From Bowmanella pacifica (GTDB lineage: Bacteria; Pseudomonadota; Gammaproteobacteria; Enterobacterales; Alteromonadaceae), in contig NZ_BMLS01000001.1 in assembly GCF_014645355.1 (NCBI RefSeq), forward strand, positions 124,001-188,000: a stretch of 64,000 bases of DNA, in the 5' to 3' direction. The notes beneath the pieces were generated by a model that worked only from the letters and a program-made list of their open reading frames with translations, made no database searches and had not been told where the DNA came from. Shown here in pieces: positions 37,232 to 45,500 of this stretch. A program made the position numbers and the translations under genes. Within the stretch, counting starts at the first letter, position 1; each line of letters starts with the position of its first letter.

Positions 37232-37981
37232 CTAAAGCTCAGCCAATAAGGCGTTTAAATATTTTACGGGTATAGAGTAGGAAATGCCACTTGGTGATGA
37301 AAGCGCAGCCTCCTTACTTTCTTTCACAAACACTTTATTAATCAAGGCAACGACTTCACCCGAGTTCATGTCATATACTGGACTGCCGCTATTGCCAGGA
37401 TACGCTGTGGCATCCATTTGATACACCATAAAGGGCTCTTTGAGCCTTTTCATCATCTGTATACTTAACTGCTGAGCATTGACACTGGGGATCACAACCG
37501 GAGTTAAGGCTGCGATCATGCCTTTGTGTGTCGCAGGATAAAGGCCCAATACCGCACCGATGGGAAACCCCGTAAAAGCCACATCCCGCCCGTCAGGAAG
37601 GTAAGCATCTTTAGCTAAGGTTAACGGTGGTACTCTATCCTTAATCTTCAAGATGGCCAAATCGTGACCCGGGTCGGTCTTAACTATCTCAGCCGGGCTA
37701 ACTTTGGGTGACTCTCCCACACCGATGAAGACCACACGTCGCTGGTAAGCCTCTGGATCCAGGGCTTTCTCTACCACATGAAAATTTGTCACTATCAGTG
37801 TGCCGTCTCCGACAGCAAAACCGGTTCCCTGCAGAACATTTCTCGGTGACCCTAAAGGGTCGCTAACACCAATGCCAACCACTGATGGCTTAATCTTGGC
37901 GACCACAGTTTCAAATGCTGATTCAGCTAGCGCAACGGGTAGTTGAATCAGCATCAAAAAAATAAATAGCGTCCGTTTCAT
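37232..37981 (-). CDS. Exported trypsin-like serine protease
   Basis: This is a 249-residue S1-type protease with signal peptide (MKRTLFIFLMLIQLPVALA). The start at 37981 is preferred over one 42 bp upstream because the signal begins there. The triad is complete: His68 (VTNFHVV), Asp107 (GHDLAILKI) and Ser198 (YPGNSGSPV). No PDZ domain follows, unlike DegP/DegQ. It lies between the HPr-rel-A operon and the acyltransferase, inside the exosortase-associated region, and could process an exported protein there. The -24-like word 95 bp upstream lacks a proper -12 element. Confidence 0.9.
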   Translation of the reverse strand: MKRTLFIFLMLIQLPVALAESAFETVVAKIKPSVVGIGVSDPLGSPRNVLQGTGFAVGDGTLIVTNFHVVEKALDPEAYQRRVVFIGVGESPKVSPAEIVKTDPGHDLAILKIKDRVPPLTLAKDAYLPDGRDVAFTGFPIGAVLGLYPATHKGMIAALTPVVIPSVNAQQLSIQMMKRLKEPFMVYQMDATAYPGNSGSPVYDMNSGEVVALINKVFVKESKEAALSSPSGISYSIPVKYLNALLAEL

Positions 37982-38229
37982 CCTTGTCCTACCTATGCCG
38001 GTTGATACTATTAAGCCTAACACTGATCGGCTATTTCGTTAAGACAACAGAGTAAGTTTGCTAAAATAAAACTAACGTGCCAAAACCTAAAAAGAGAAAG
38101 CAGTAATAACTGCCATACTTTTTTGACCTAAAGCAGAAAAATTTTAAATAAATCACATTCTTAAACTATTTGAGGTGATAAACTTATTTTTTAATAGGTA
38201 GTGTGACATGCAATGCAACTTCGCATGTT

Positions 38230-38247
38230 TTGGTCAGGCCTCTGCTG
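38230..38247 (+). promoter_or_regulatory. Sigma-54-like promoter before the acyltransferase/ThiF pair
   Basis: TTTGGTCAGGCCTCTGCT has GG and GC 10 bp apart with a TGCT -12 element, about 50 bp before the ATG at 38299. It supports that start over an earlier one at 38203. No copy of the 18-bp box is found upstream, so this site is weaker than the other three. Confidence 0.45.
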
Positions 38248-38298
38248 AGAGGAGCCAAAGGAAGCCAACAGGCGCTAAAATACTTCTGGAAACTAGGA

Positions 38299-39105
38299 AT
38301 GAAACTGATACAGCGTGCGACAAACCTTCCCGTCATCGGCAGTTTGGCAAAGAAGGTACAGAAAATTCTTGCCGACAGACATGCCAAAAGCATTGCCTCT
38401 CATTTTTCGTACTATCTGAGGCCATGTTTTGCAGAAACTGAAGCTCTTAAAAATGAGAGCTTCAAAATCAGACACGGCGTGTACTGTGATGAACTGAAGT
38501 TTGAAGAACCACGACAGTCCGGTTTAGAAACTGACGAATTCGATGACCACGCTTATCACTGTCTGATTCAACATAAGTCCAGAGGTACTTATGCTGGAAC
38601 CGTACGCGTCATCTATTCATCCAGTGAAGACCAGATACTACCTATAGAAAAATACTGCCAATCCGCCATAGGCAACGAGCACCTCCAGCCCAGCCGCTTT
38701 GAACGTCAGCGTATAGCAGAAATATCCCGACTCGCCGTACCAGCGGAATTCAGAAGACGTTCGGTTGATAAACACCAGGGAGCTGCTACCGGTGCAATCA
38801 ACATGGATATCTATTCTGAACAGGAACTACGATGCTTTCCCTTTATTGCGGTAGGGCTCTATCTATCCGCTACCTCGCTGGTACTGCAAAAAGGTATTGA
38901 TCATTGCTTTGTGATGATGGAACCAAGACTCGCCAGAAGTTTGAGATTTGTCGGCATTCCCTTTGAGCAAATTGGGCCTGTGGTTGATTATCACGGCAAA
39001 CGAGCTCCTTACCATGTTAATCCCAATCGCATACCAGAAACGTTAAGCCCAGGTTTTAAAAAGCTGCTCTCAAGCATCAATAGCGAGATGCTTAAACAGC
39101 TTTGA
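38299..39105 (+). CDS. PEP-CTERM/exosortase system-associated acyltransferase
   Basis: This protein of 268 residues belongs to the GNAT-like N-acyl amino acid synthase group that accompanies exosortase loci. Typical features are the SYYLRPCFAETEALKNESFKIRHGVYCDELKFE block, the ETDEFDDHAYHCLIQHKSRGTYAGTVRVI strands and the RIAEISRLAVPAEFRRR motif. It probably moves a fatty acyl group from acyl carrier protein to an amino-acid-like acceptor. The start at 38299 has a GGA box 8 bp upstream and lies downstream of a sigma-54-like promoter; the open frame extends to 38203. It is followed after 54 bp by an E1-like gene. Confidence 0.9.
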   Translation: MKLIQRATNLPVIGSLAKKVQKILADRHAKSIASHFSYYLRPCFAETEALKNESFKIRHGVYCDELKFEEPRQSGLETDEFDDHAYHCLIQHKSRGTYAGTVRVIYSSSEDQILPIEKYCQSAIGNEHLQPSRFERQRIAEISRLAVPAEFRRRSVDKHQGAATGAINMDIYSEQELRCFPFIAVGLYLSATSLVLQKGIDHCFVMMEPRLARSLRFVGIPFEQIGPVVDYHGKRAPYHVNPNRIPETLSPGFKKLLSSINSEMLKQL

Positions 39106-39159
39106 ACCTGATTCAAATACTGCACAGACTCAGCCAGTAGGAAAAAGAGAGGACAATTT

Positions 39160-40047
39160 ATGTTTAACTATAAAGAAGCATTTTCCCGAAATATCGGCTG
39201 GGTAACGCAAGAAGAACAAGAAAGATTAAAAAATTGTCGCGTTGCTGTGGGCGGCTTGGGCGGTGTAGGCGGCGATCACAGCATAGTATGCGCGAGGATG
39301 GGTATAGGCCATTTTCATATTTCTGATTTAGACGACTATGACCTGGCCAACTTTAATCGCCAGGCTGGCGCTTCGATGGCCACTATCGGCAAGCCAAAAT
39401 CAGAGGTTATGGAAAATACCCTCAGAGGTATAAACCCAGAAGCTGAGGTGAAAAACTTTAGCGAAGGGGTCAATGACGATAATCTGGAAGCCTTTCTGGA
39501 CGGTGTAGATGTCTACATCGACAGCCTGGATATCTTCGCCTTGGATATCAGACGAAAGGTCTTCCAACGCTGTTATGAAAAAGGCATTCCCTGCATAACG
39601 GCAGCCCCTATGGGCATGGGAACTGCGATGTTGGTATTTATGCCAGGGCAAATGAGCTTTGAAGAATACTTTTGCATGCAGGACCCTAAACCAACAGATA
39701 CTGACGAGCAAAAACAAAGAATATTTGAAGACAATATTATGCGCTTTGTTATCGGGGTATCGCCCTCAGTACAGCAGCGTCATTATCTGGTCGAGCGAAG
39801 CTCAGTAAACTTTTTCAAGAAAAAAGTCCCCTCTACCTGTATGGGAATTTCGTTGGCGGCGGGAGTTTTGTGTACCAATGTGCTAAAGCTTTTGCTAAAT
39901 CGAGGGGAAGTGATTTGTGCCCCTCACGGCCTGCATTTTGATGCCTATCGCAACAAACTGATCAAAACCTGGCGCCCCGGGGGCAACAAAAATCCTTTGC
40001 AGAAAATAATGTTCTGGCGTCTGAAGAAGTTATTGGAACAAGCCTGA
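39160..40047 (+). CDS. ThiF/MoeB-type E1-like adenylyltransferase
   Basis: This 295-residue protein has a Rossmann ATP-binding domain: GGLGGVGG (31-38), the acidic DLDDYDLANFNRQ motif with Arg for ATP, and GKPKSEV with the conserved Lys. It should adenylate a carboxylate, classically the C-terminal glycine of a ubiquitin-like protein. The paired CxxC zinc ligands of MoeB/ThiF are missing, and no ThiS- or MoaD-like partner is visible nearby, so the substrate may be a small molecule such as the acyl product of the adjacent acyltransferase. An AGAGAGGA box precedes the ATG. Confidence 0.88.
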   Translation: MFNYKEAFSRNIGWVTQEEQERLKNCRVAVGGLGGVGGDHSIVCARMGIGHFHISDLDDYDLANFNRQAGASMATIGKPKSEVMENTLRGINPEAEVKNFSEGVNDDNLEAFLDGVDVYIDSLDIFALDIRRKVFQRCYEKGIPCITAAPMGMGTAMLVFMPGQMSFEEYFCMQDPKPTDTDEQKQRIFEDNIMRFVIGVSPSVQQRHYLVERSSVNFFKKKVPSTCMGISLAAGVLCTNVLKLLLNRGEVICAPHGLHFDAYRNKLIKTWRPGGNKNPLQKIMFWRLKKLLEQA

Positions 40048-40058
40048 GGCTCATAAAA

Positions 40059-40086
40059 AAATCCGATGACAATGGTCATCGGATTT
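40059..40086. terminator. Bidirectional rho-independent terminator
   Basis: Perfect 12-bp arms AAATCCGATGAC (40059-40070) and GTCATCGGATTT (40075-40086), with A-run before and T-run after, between the convergent ThiF and PEP-CTERM genes. Confidence 0.95.
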
Positions 40087-40123
40087 TTATGTTTATTTTC
40101 CTCGAAGGGAAGAAAGAACGATA

Positions 40124-40963
40124 CTAAGCTTTGCGGTTACGCCCAAGCCCTGCCAGTACCAAAAGCCCCAGCGCCATCACAGCCAGTGCGGAAGGCTCAG
40201 GAACCGCAAAGGACACAGAACCATCGTGCTGACCAGTTAACGTCCAGGTGCCATCACCATTATCCACTGAAGTCACTTGCGATGGGTCGGTATTAAAGTC
40301 TACGCTGGCCATAATCTCTATAAATGCGTCTAGGTGATCGCCAAAGCTGCCTGTCGCAAAATTAAACACATCCCCAGCAACAACAGTATTCACCATGTCT
40401 CCTCCCACAGAGGTTACTTCACCCGTCAGCCTTGGACCGCCACTACTTTGCTGTGTACCAGTAACGCTTATAGTGAACAGTTCGGTAAAGTTGGTGCCCA
40501 CCATGGTGGCATCATAGTAATAGAATGTGATATTACCTGAAGTGAAATTGGTCGTTAAACCAGCACCCAGGGTACCAAACAATTCAAACTGGAAGGTGAT
40601 CCCCCAATCTCCATAACCGTTTTCACTCGGGCTGGTTGGATCAATAATGGATTGAGAAGGGTTAAAGCCCGTGATCTGATTAAGACTTACTGACGGCACG
40701 TTTCCATCAATAAAGCCGCCGGTTGTTGTAATAGCGTCACCGGCATCAGGCCCATTCAGATCGGCATCGGTGACTAATGTAGAAGACTGATACACATAGG
40801 TCATTTCATCAAGCCAGCCAGTAGTATTGTTACCATCGGCCTGGGCAAAACCGTTATCGCCAAAGTCAGCCCCAACATCAATGTAAAATTGGTCTGCCAA
40901 TGCAGAAGGAGCCGCCACAGCAAAGAGAAGACCGGCACCTATAATTTTTGCTTTGAAATCCAT
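40124..40963 (-). CDS. PEP-CTERM sorting-signal protein, first paralogue
   Basis: This is a 279-residue exported protein. A signal peptide (MDFKAKIIGAGLLFAVAAPSALA) precedes a strand-rich Gly/Asp/Thr-rich body. The C-terminus has VPEP, a hydrophobic stretch and a basic tail (GRNRKA), the substrate signal of exosortase A. The ATG at 40963 is preferred over a TTG 12 bp upstream because GGAG lies in front of it. It is strongly similar along its length to the protein at 44204 (shared FYIDVGAD, GFAQA, NNTTGW, DADLNGPDAGD, QITGFNPSQS, GQHDGSVSFAVPEPS). It has its own sigma-54 promoter and PrsR-like box. It is probably a matrix or surface protein of unknown exact role. Confidence 0.95.
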   Translation of the reverse strand: MDFKAKIIGAGLLFAVAAPSALADQFYIDVGADFGDNGFAQADGNNTTGWLDEMTYVYQSSTLVTDADLNGPDAGDAITTTGGFIDGNVPSVSLNQITGFNPSQSIIDPTSPSENGYGDWGITFQFELFGTLGAGLTTNFTSGNITFYYYDATMVGTNFTELFTISVTGTQQSSGGPRLTGEVTSVGGDMVNTVVAGDVFNFATGSFGDHLDAFIEIMASVDFNTDPSQVTSVDNGDGTWTLTGQHDGSVSFAVPEPSALAVMALGLLVLAGLGRNRKA

Positions 40964-41041
40964 AAGATTCTCCAATGTAAACGCGATTGTTCAAACACAA
41001 CTGCCGATACATCAACTGCTGCAGCTATTCCAATTCAATCA

Positions 41042-41058
41042 AGCATGATTCAGGCCAA
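41042..41058 (-). promoter_or_regulatory. Sigma-54 (-24/-12) promoter of the first PEP-CTERM gene
   Basis: On the minus strand TTGGCCTGAATCATGCT has TTGGC at -24 and TGCT at -12 with GG and GC 10 bp apart. It is about 80 bp before the ATG, and an 18-bp PrsR-like box lies 52 bp further upstream. Confidence 0.7.
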
Positions 41059-41108
41059 AAATTAACATGTTGTTTTTAATAAATTTACACAGAGGCGCTG
41101 CCGTACAA

Positions 41109-41126
41109 TGTAAAAAAAACAGACAA
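41109..41126 (+). promoter_or_regulatory. Candidate PrsR-binding box, copy 2
   Basis: TGTAAAAAAAACAGACAA lies 52 bp upstream of the -24 element of the first PEP-CTERM promoter. Its right half is also one arm of the prsT terminator, so the two signals overlap in the same bases. Confidence 0.7.
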
Positions 41127-41142
41127 TAAAAATTGTCTGTTT
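41117..41142 (-). terminator. Rho-independent terminator of prsT
   Basis: Arms AAACAGACAA (41117-41126) and TTGTCTGTTT (41133-41142) pair perfectly; on the minus strand a run of eight T follows. It lies 30 bp after the prsT stop. Confidence 0.9.
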
Positions 41143-41171
41143 TAATCAAAGCCCTCTTCATTAGTGGTGTA

Positions 41172-43826
41172 TTAGTTAGCGAGCACTTGCTCATACCTCT
41201 GCCGATACTGGGGTTTATGCGGCGCCATTTCGGCGGCCATTTTCAACTTTTCGATAGCTTCGGCACGCTTCCCCTGCTTAAGCAATATAGAACCATAGGT
41301 ATCCAGTATCACAGGGCTCTTAGGCGCCTGACGCAGAGCCATTGCCACATATTTCTCAGCAAGCGCAGGATCGCCTTGCTCATTTAACAACCAGGCCAAG
41401 TTATTCAGCGCCATGATATTTTCAGGATTGTCTTCCACCACGATCTCATAATGTTTGATCGCCTTGTCTGGTTCAGCCTCCATATATCGTTCAGCTAACC
41501 GCAGGCGCGTTCCCGCATCCAGAGGAAACTGCTTAAGGTGCTCCTCTAAGAACGCTAATGAAGCATTTTGCTCATCGTTATTTCGATACGCATTGGCAAT
41601 AATGACCGCCATATTTGCGTTTGGACTTTCGGAGTACGATGCCTTGAGTAATGGAATTGCCTTATCAAACTGACCATCAGCATACTGTAAGCGCCCCGCC
41701 AAACCGAGAGCAAACGGCAAGCTTTTCACTTCATCAGGCAGAGCATTGAGCAGCTTCTTCGCTTCCTCTGCATCTTGGTTTAGTAACAGATAATGCGCTT
41801 TCATCAAACCTAACTCTGAATTGTTAGGATTCTTCCCTAAAGCATCATCAATCTTAGTTAATGCCTGCTCGAAGCGCTTTTCCATATCGTGTAATACAAC
41901 TTCCCCAAGCCAAGCCTGAATGTTGTTAGGCTCGTTAACTTGCCATTTAGAGTAAAGCTCGAGCGCTTTTTCGGCTTCGTTTAATGTGAGGTAACTCTTA
42001 ATTTGGATACGCCAAAACAGCGATGGAAAATTTTCCGAGGGATTCACTTTACTCAGTAAATCCACCACTTCGCCTGGGCGCTTATCCATTGACAGCGCAC
42101 GCGCATAATTCAACCTGTAATAAATGTCATCGGGATGGCGCTCGAACGCTTCCTTCATTAAAGGCATCGCCTTTGATGTGTCGCCATGTTGGTGTTCCAG
42201 GACAAAATATTTGAATAAGCCAGCGATGTAATCAGGATTACCCAATGCAGACTTACGTGTCAGCGCTATGGCTTCATCTTGCCGGTTATCTTTTAGGGCT
42301 TTATCAGCAAAATAGTTCAACGCAAAGGCACTATTGGGCGAAACTGTCAGCGCTTCAGCAAACTTAGCATCCGCTTCAGCCACTTTCCCTGAACGCAAAT
42401 AAACCAATGCAGCGTAGTTGTAACCATCTACATTCTGAGGCTCAGAGGCTATCCAATCATTAGCTAATTCCATCGCCTTGTCGTAATCACCTGCATCCAG
42501 ATAACTTCTCGCTAACGCCCACTTGGCCTGAGACATATCTGCGCCCGAGGCCAAGGCTTGCTCAAGATCAACCACACCAGATAAGTCATTCAGTGACAGC
42601 TTTAACACCCCTATTCTGGCCAGTTGCATAGGATCATCGGTGTCGATGCCCTCGACTCGAGATAGCAGCTCGTTCGCCTGCTTGGTCATCCCTTTTTCAA
42701 TCAGTTCAAAGCTGGCCTGAGTAAATAGTCCCACATCTTCGGCGGTAAGGTAATCCAATTGATTGAGTGTATTGAAGGCATCTGCATCATATCCAAGCCG
42801 CAACTGTATCTCAGCATACAACTTGCGCGCAGCATCATTCGAAGGAAAGGTATTCTGGATAATGCTCAGATGCTTGTGCGCTTGCTCCAGGTTATCTAGC
42901 TTGTAAGACGCGATGCCAGCGAGAAGACGAGCAACCGACGAGGTTGAGCCATAGTTGATGGCTTTTTCCATCGCCTCTTTAGTCCCTTCAAAATCGCCTT
43001 GATTAAAACGAACCACGCCTCTTAATTGGTTTAAATAGGGGTTATTGGCAGAAACCTTCAATAACCTGTCTATATACGGCTCAGCTTCATCAAATTTCCC
43101 GTCTTTAACCAATAAATCGGCCATAATAAACTTGGCTTGGTTATCCTCTGGAACCATATCGATATAAGTAGACAAGCTATCCACAGCAGCATCATACTTT
43201 TTGCTAATACCAGCCAGTTGCGCTCTAAGTAGATAGGCATCCGAAAACTCTGGGTACTTGGCAATCAGTTGATCGACCAATTGAATTGCTTCATCAACCT
43301 TACGATTATTCATGGCCATATGCGCCAAACCATACAGACTGTACGCTGATTCGGATGACAGTTCATTAGCCCTGGTAATAGTGCTGCTCGCTTCTGAAAA
43401 TTTGTCTGTTCTGAACAGAGATAGCGCCTTATAAACCAACAAGGTAGTTTCAACGTCAGCATCTAACTCGGGGGCTTCATCTACAAGGTTTAATAACTCG
43501 GTATCCTTATGTTGCATATACAGTGCCTTCACATACAAAGGCAAAACCTCAGATGAAAGCTCGCCAAATTCATAAGCAACCCTCAGCTCTTTCTCTGCAG
43601 CGCTAGCGATTCCCCTTTCCAGATAGACCTTACCCAGTAGATAGCGAGCATTAACATCTTGCGGAGCGACAGAAATGGCGTTCTTTAATGCAATAATTGC
43701 CGCTTCCTGATCGCCAGACTCAAGTAATTTCTCGGCTTCCAACTGATATTGCTCAGCGCTTTTCTGACCACAGGCTGCCAGCGATAACGCTGCAATCAAT
43801 GCAACACTTATAACATTTAACTTCAT
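41172..43826 (-). CDS. prsT: PEP-CTERM system TPR-repeat lipoprotein PrsT
   Basis: This protein of 884 residues starts MKLNVISVALIAALSLAACG, with a lipobox and lipidated Cys19; the upstream in-frame extension to 43892 has no signal character and is rejected. The whole mature protein is a long array of TPR helix pairs (e.g. AIIALKNAISVAPQDVNARYLLGKVYLE near the N-terminus, ALNNLAWLLNEQGDPALAEKYVAMA near the C-terminus). This matches PrsT, a hallmark of XrtA-type exosortase genomes. It is thought to be a scaffold for exopolysaccharide assembly. It lies between the two PEP-CTERM genes and has its own terminators on both sides. Confidence 0.95.
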   Translation of the reverse strand: MKLNVISVALIAALSLAACGQKSAEQYQLEAEKLLESGDQEAAIIALKNAISVAPQDVNARYLLGKVYLERGIASAAEKELRVAYEFGELSSEVLPLYVKALYMQHKDTELLNLVDEAPELDADVETTLLVYKALSLFRTDKFSEASSTITRANELSSESAYSLYGLAHMAMNNRKVDEAIQLVDQLIAKYPEFSDAYLLRAQLAGISKKYDAAVDSLSTYIDMVPEDNQAKFIMADLLVKDGKFDEAEPYIDRLLKVSANNPYLNQLRGVVRFNQGDFEGTKEAMEKAINYGSTSSVARLLAGIASYKLDNLEQAHKHLSIIQNTFPSNDAARKLYAEIQLRLGYDADAFNTLNQLDYLTAEDVGLFTQASFELIEKGMTKQANELLSRVEGIDTDDPMQLARIGVLKLSLNDLSGVVDLEQALASGADMSQAKWALARSYLDAGDYDKAMELANDWIASEPQNVDGYNYAALVYLRSGKVAEADAKFAEALTVSPNSAFALNYFADKALKDNRQDEAIALTRKSALGNPDYIAGLFKYFVLEHQHGDTSKAMPLMKEAFERHPDDIYYRLNYARALSMDKRPGEVVDLLSKVNPSENFPSLFWRIQIKSYLTLNEAEKALELYSKWQVNEPNNIQAWLGEVVLHDMEKRFEQALTKIDDALGKNPNNSELGLMKAHYLLLNQDAEEAKKLLNALPDEVKSLPFALGLAGRLQYADGQFDKAIPLLKASYSESPNANMAVIIANAYRNNDEQNASLAFLEEHLKQFPLDAGTRLRLAERYMEAEPDKAIKHYEIVVEDNPENIMALNNLAWLLNEQGDPALAEKYVAMALRQAPKSPVILDTYGSILLKQGKRAEAIEKLKMAAEMAPHKPQYRQRYEQVLAN

Positions 43827-44154
43827 TTCCAATCTCCGATATTGGTACGCATCGCACCCCTTCCTATAAAAGTAAGGTACATTTAATTCCAAGACTTACA
43901 AAACGGCTCTTATATTACAAGCCCACAACGCCATCTAGTCCATTAGCTTAATGGGGGACAACGAGAAAAACCAACACGAAAAATCTCCCCTTTTACATCT
44001 CTGCGACTTAAGTACTAGCAATAGTTCATAACATCAGGTTCAGAGAAACAACAAGAATTGTCATCACATTTAGATTGGTTAATTTCGGATGTAGAACCTG
44101 CAATCTCGAAAAATCACAATCTAAGCTTAGTATTATCTTCTATTTTTCAGGCAA
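43827..44154. other. Non-coding region upstream of prsT
   Basis: This AT-rich stretch of about 330 bp should hold the prsT promoter, because the preceding PEP-CTERM gene ends in a terminator. I looked for GG-N10-GC spacing on the minus strand and found no match, so prsT is probably not under sigma-54 from here. No gene and no copy of the full 18-bp box are seen; a lone GGGGGACAA word at about 43953-43961 is only a partial match. Confidence 0.5.
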
Positions 44155-44156
44155 AA

Positions 44157-44185
44157 AAAAACCGAGCCATATTAGCTCGGTTTTT
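44157..44185 (-). terminator. Rho-independent terminator of the second PEP-CTERM gene
   Basis: Perfect 11-bp arms AAAAACCGAGC (44157-44167) and GCTCGGTTTTT (44175-44185) with T-run on the minus strand, 18 bp after the stop. Confidence 0.95.
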
Positions 44186-44203
44186 AAAAATTAGCAGGCT
44201 ACA

Positions 44204-45028
44204 TTAAGCTTTACGACGACGACCTAAGCCAGCCAAACCTAACAAACCCAGACCAACAACGGCCAGTGATGAAGGCTCTGGCACAGCGAAGGATACTGAG
44301 CCATCGTGCTGACCAGTCAGATTCCAAGTGCCGTCACCGTTGTCCTGAGCAGTGATTTGTGAGGGGTCAGTATTGAAGTCAACACTGCTCGCAATATCTA
44401 CCAACTCATCAAAGTTACCTTGTGAGAAATTAAATACATCACCCACTGCAACACCGTTGATTGAACCAGCGCCAAAAGAAGTAATGGTACCAGTCAAGCG
44501 AGGACCACCTACACTCTGCTGAGTGCTGCTGATATCAATTGTAAACAACTCGATAAACTGAGCTGTAGTTGGTGTAGTGGCATCATAATAATAGAAAGTG
44601 ATGTCACCTGAGGTGAAATTAGTTGTCAAACCAGTACCCAAAGTACCAAACAGTTCAAACTGGAAAGTAATACCCCAGCTACCGTAACCGTTCTTGCTTG
44701 GGCTAGATGGATCAATAACGCTTTGAGATGGGTTAAAACCAGTAATCTGGTTCAAACTAACGGATGAAATATCACCATCAGTAAAACCACCGGTAGTAAC
44801 AATTGAATCACCTGCATCAGGACCGTTCAGGTCAGCATCAGTCACAACAGTATTAGACTGATATACGTAGGTCATTTCGTTCAACCAACCAGTCGTGTTG
44901 TTGCCAGCGGCTTGAGCGAAACCGTTATCGCCGTAGTCAGCACCAACATCAATATAAAACTGATCAGCCATAGCAACTGGAGCACTAGCAATAAGAAGAA
45001 GCCCCATGGTCAAAGATTTAACATTCAT
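44204..45028 (-). CDS. PEP-CTERM sorting-signal protein, second paralogue
   Basis: This is a 274-residue exported protein with signal peptide (MNVKSLTMGLLLIASAPVAMA). Its body closely resembles the protein at 40124, and its C-terminal PEP-CTERM signal is VPEPSSLAVVGLGLLGLAGL with tail GRRRKA. The two copies flank prsT and have diverged mainly in the middle (around TITSFGAGSINGVAVGD). The gene has the best-matching sigma-54 promoter of the window and a PrsR-like box. After export the tail should be cut by the exosortase, which is encoded outside the window. A role in matrix or floc formation is possible by analogy with other PrsR-controlled PEP-CTERM proteins. Confidence 0.95.
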   Translation of the reverse strand: MNVKSLTMGLLLIASAPVAMADQFYIDVGADYGDNGFAQAAGNNTTGWLNEMTYVYQSNTVVTDADLNGPDAGDSIVTTGGFTDGDISSVSLNQITGFNPSQSVIDPSSPSKNGYGSWGITFQFELFGTLGTGLTTNFTSGDITFYYYDATTPTTAQFIELFTIDISSTQQSVGGPRLTGTITSFGAGSINGVAVGDVFNFSQGNFDELVDIASSVDFNTDPSQITAQDNGDGTWNLTGQHDGSVSFAVPEPSSLAVVGLGLLGLAGLGRRRKA

Positions 45029-45076
45029 GATTTACTCCCATAAATCGAATCATGGCAACAACGCCTGCCATGAATA

Positions 45077-45093
45077 AGCACGCTCCGTGCCAA
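45077..45093 (-). promoter_or_regulatory. Sigma-54 (-24/-12) promoter of the second PEP-CTERM gene
   Basis: On the minus strand TTGGCACGGAGCGTGCT matches the -24 consensus TTGGCACG completely and has TGCT at -12, with GG and GC exactly 10 bp apart. It lies about 50 bp before the ATG, and an 18-bp box lies 63 bp upstream. Confidence 0.88.
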
Positions 45094-45154
45094 AAATACA
45101 AAACATTGAAAATAAAGAGATTTTTAGCATTTCGGCAACTAAGAATTCAGATGA

Positions 45155-45172
45155 TGTAAAAATAGCTGACAA
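45155..45172 (+). promoter_or_regulatory. Candidate PrsR-binding box, copy 3
   Basis: TGTAAAAATAGCTGACAA lies 63 bp upstream of the -24 element, about one helical turn further than in the other two copies. A separate perfect inverted repeat TTCAC-GGC-GTGAA lies further upstream at 45216-45228 and has no counterpart at the other promoters. Confidence 0.7.
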
Positions 45173-45500
45173 AGTTTTTAACTTTAGAATGTCATGAGAA
45201 GTCGGATGAATTTTGTTCACGGCGTGAAAAACGTAAACATCTAGATCAGGTCGAGTATGCCCGGAAATGAAATTTAGCAACCTGATACTAAGCGTCGTTG
45301 CCAAAATACGTCCGTTGCTCTGACTTAGCAGCGTCAACTCATCTTTTACATACGGAAGAACTTACTAAGGCCGGTGTAACCTATTTCGCTATGCGGGCTG
45401 ACTTGCAAGGCTCGCAGGTCGGCTTTCGTTATTATGAAGTCACCCCACCACACAATGGGGCAACTTCAAAACCAAGCAGTCCTATGATGAACGCTCTGTA
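45173..45500. other. Non-coding region upstream of the second PEP-CTERM box
   Basis: No convincing gene is seen. A short plus-strand frame (45298-45504, 68 codons) has no ribosome binding site or recognisable motif. The region contains the inverted repeat at 45216-45228 and a weak hairpin CCCCA/TGGGG at about 45444-45461. It lies next to the wecC stop and may hold its terminator, though no T-run is evident. Confidence 0.45.

Noticed and set aside
38076-38083. TTGGCACG on the minus strand upstream of the serine protease, a perfect -24 element
   Set aside because: The position where the -12 GC should be reads TT, so the promoter is incomplete and no 18-bp box lies upstream.
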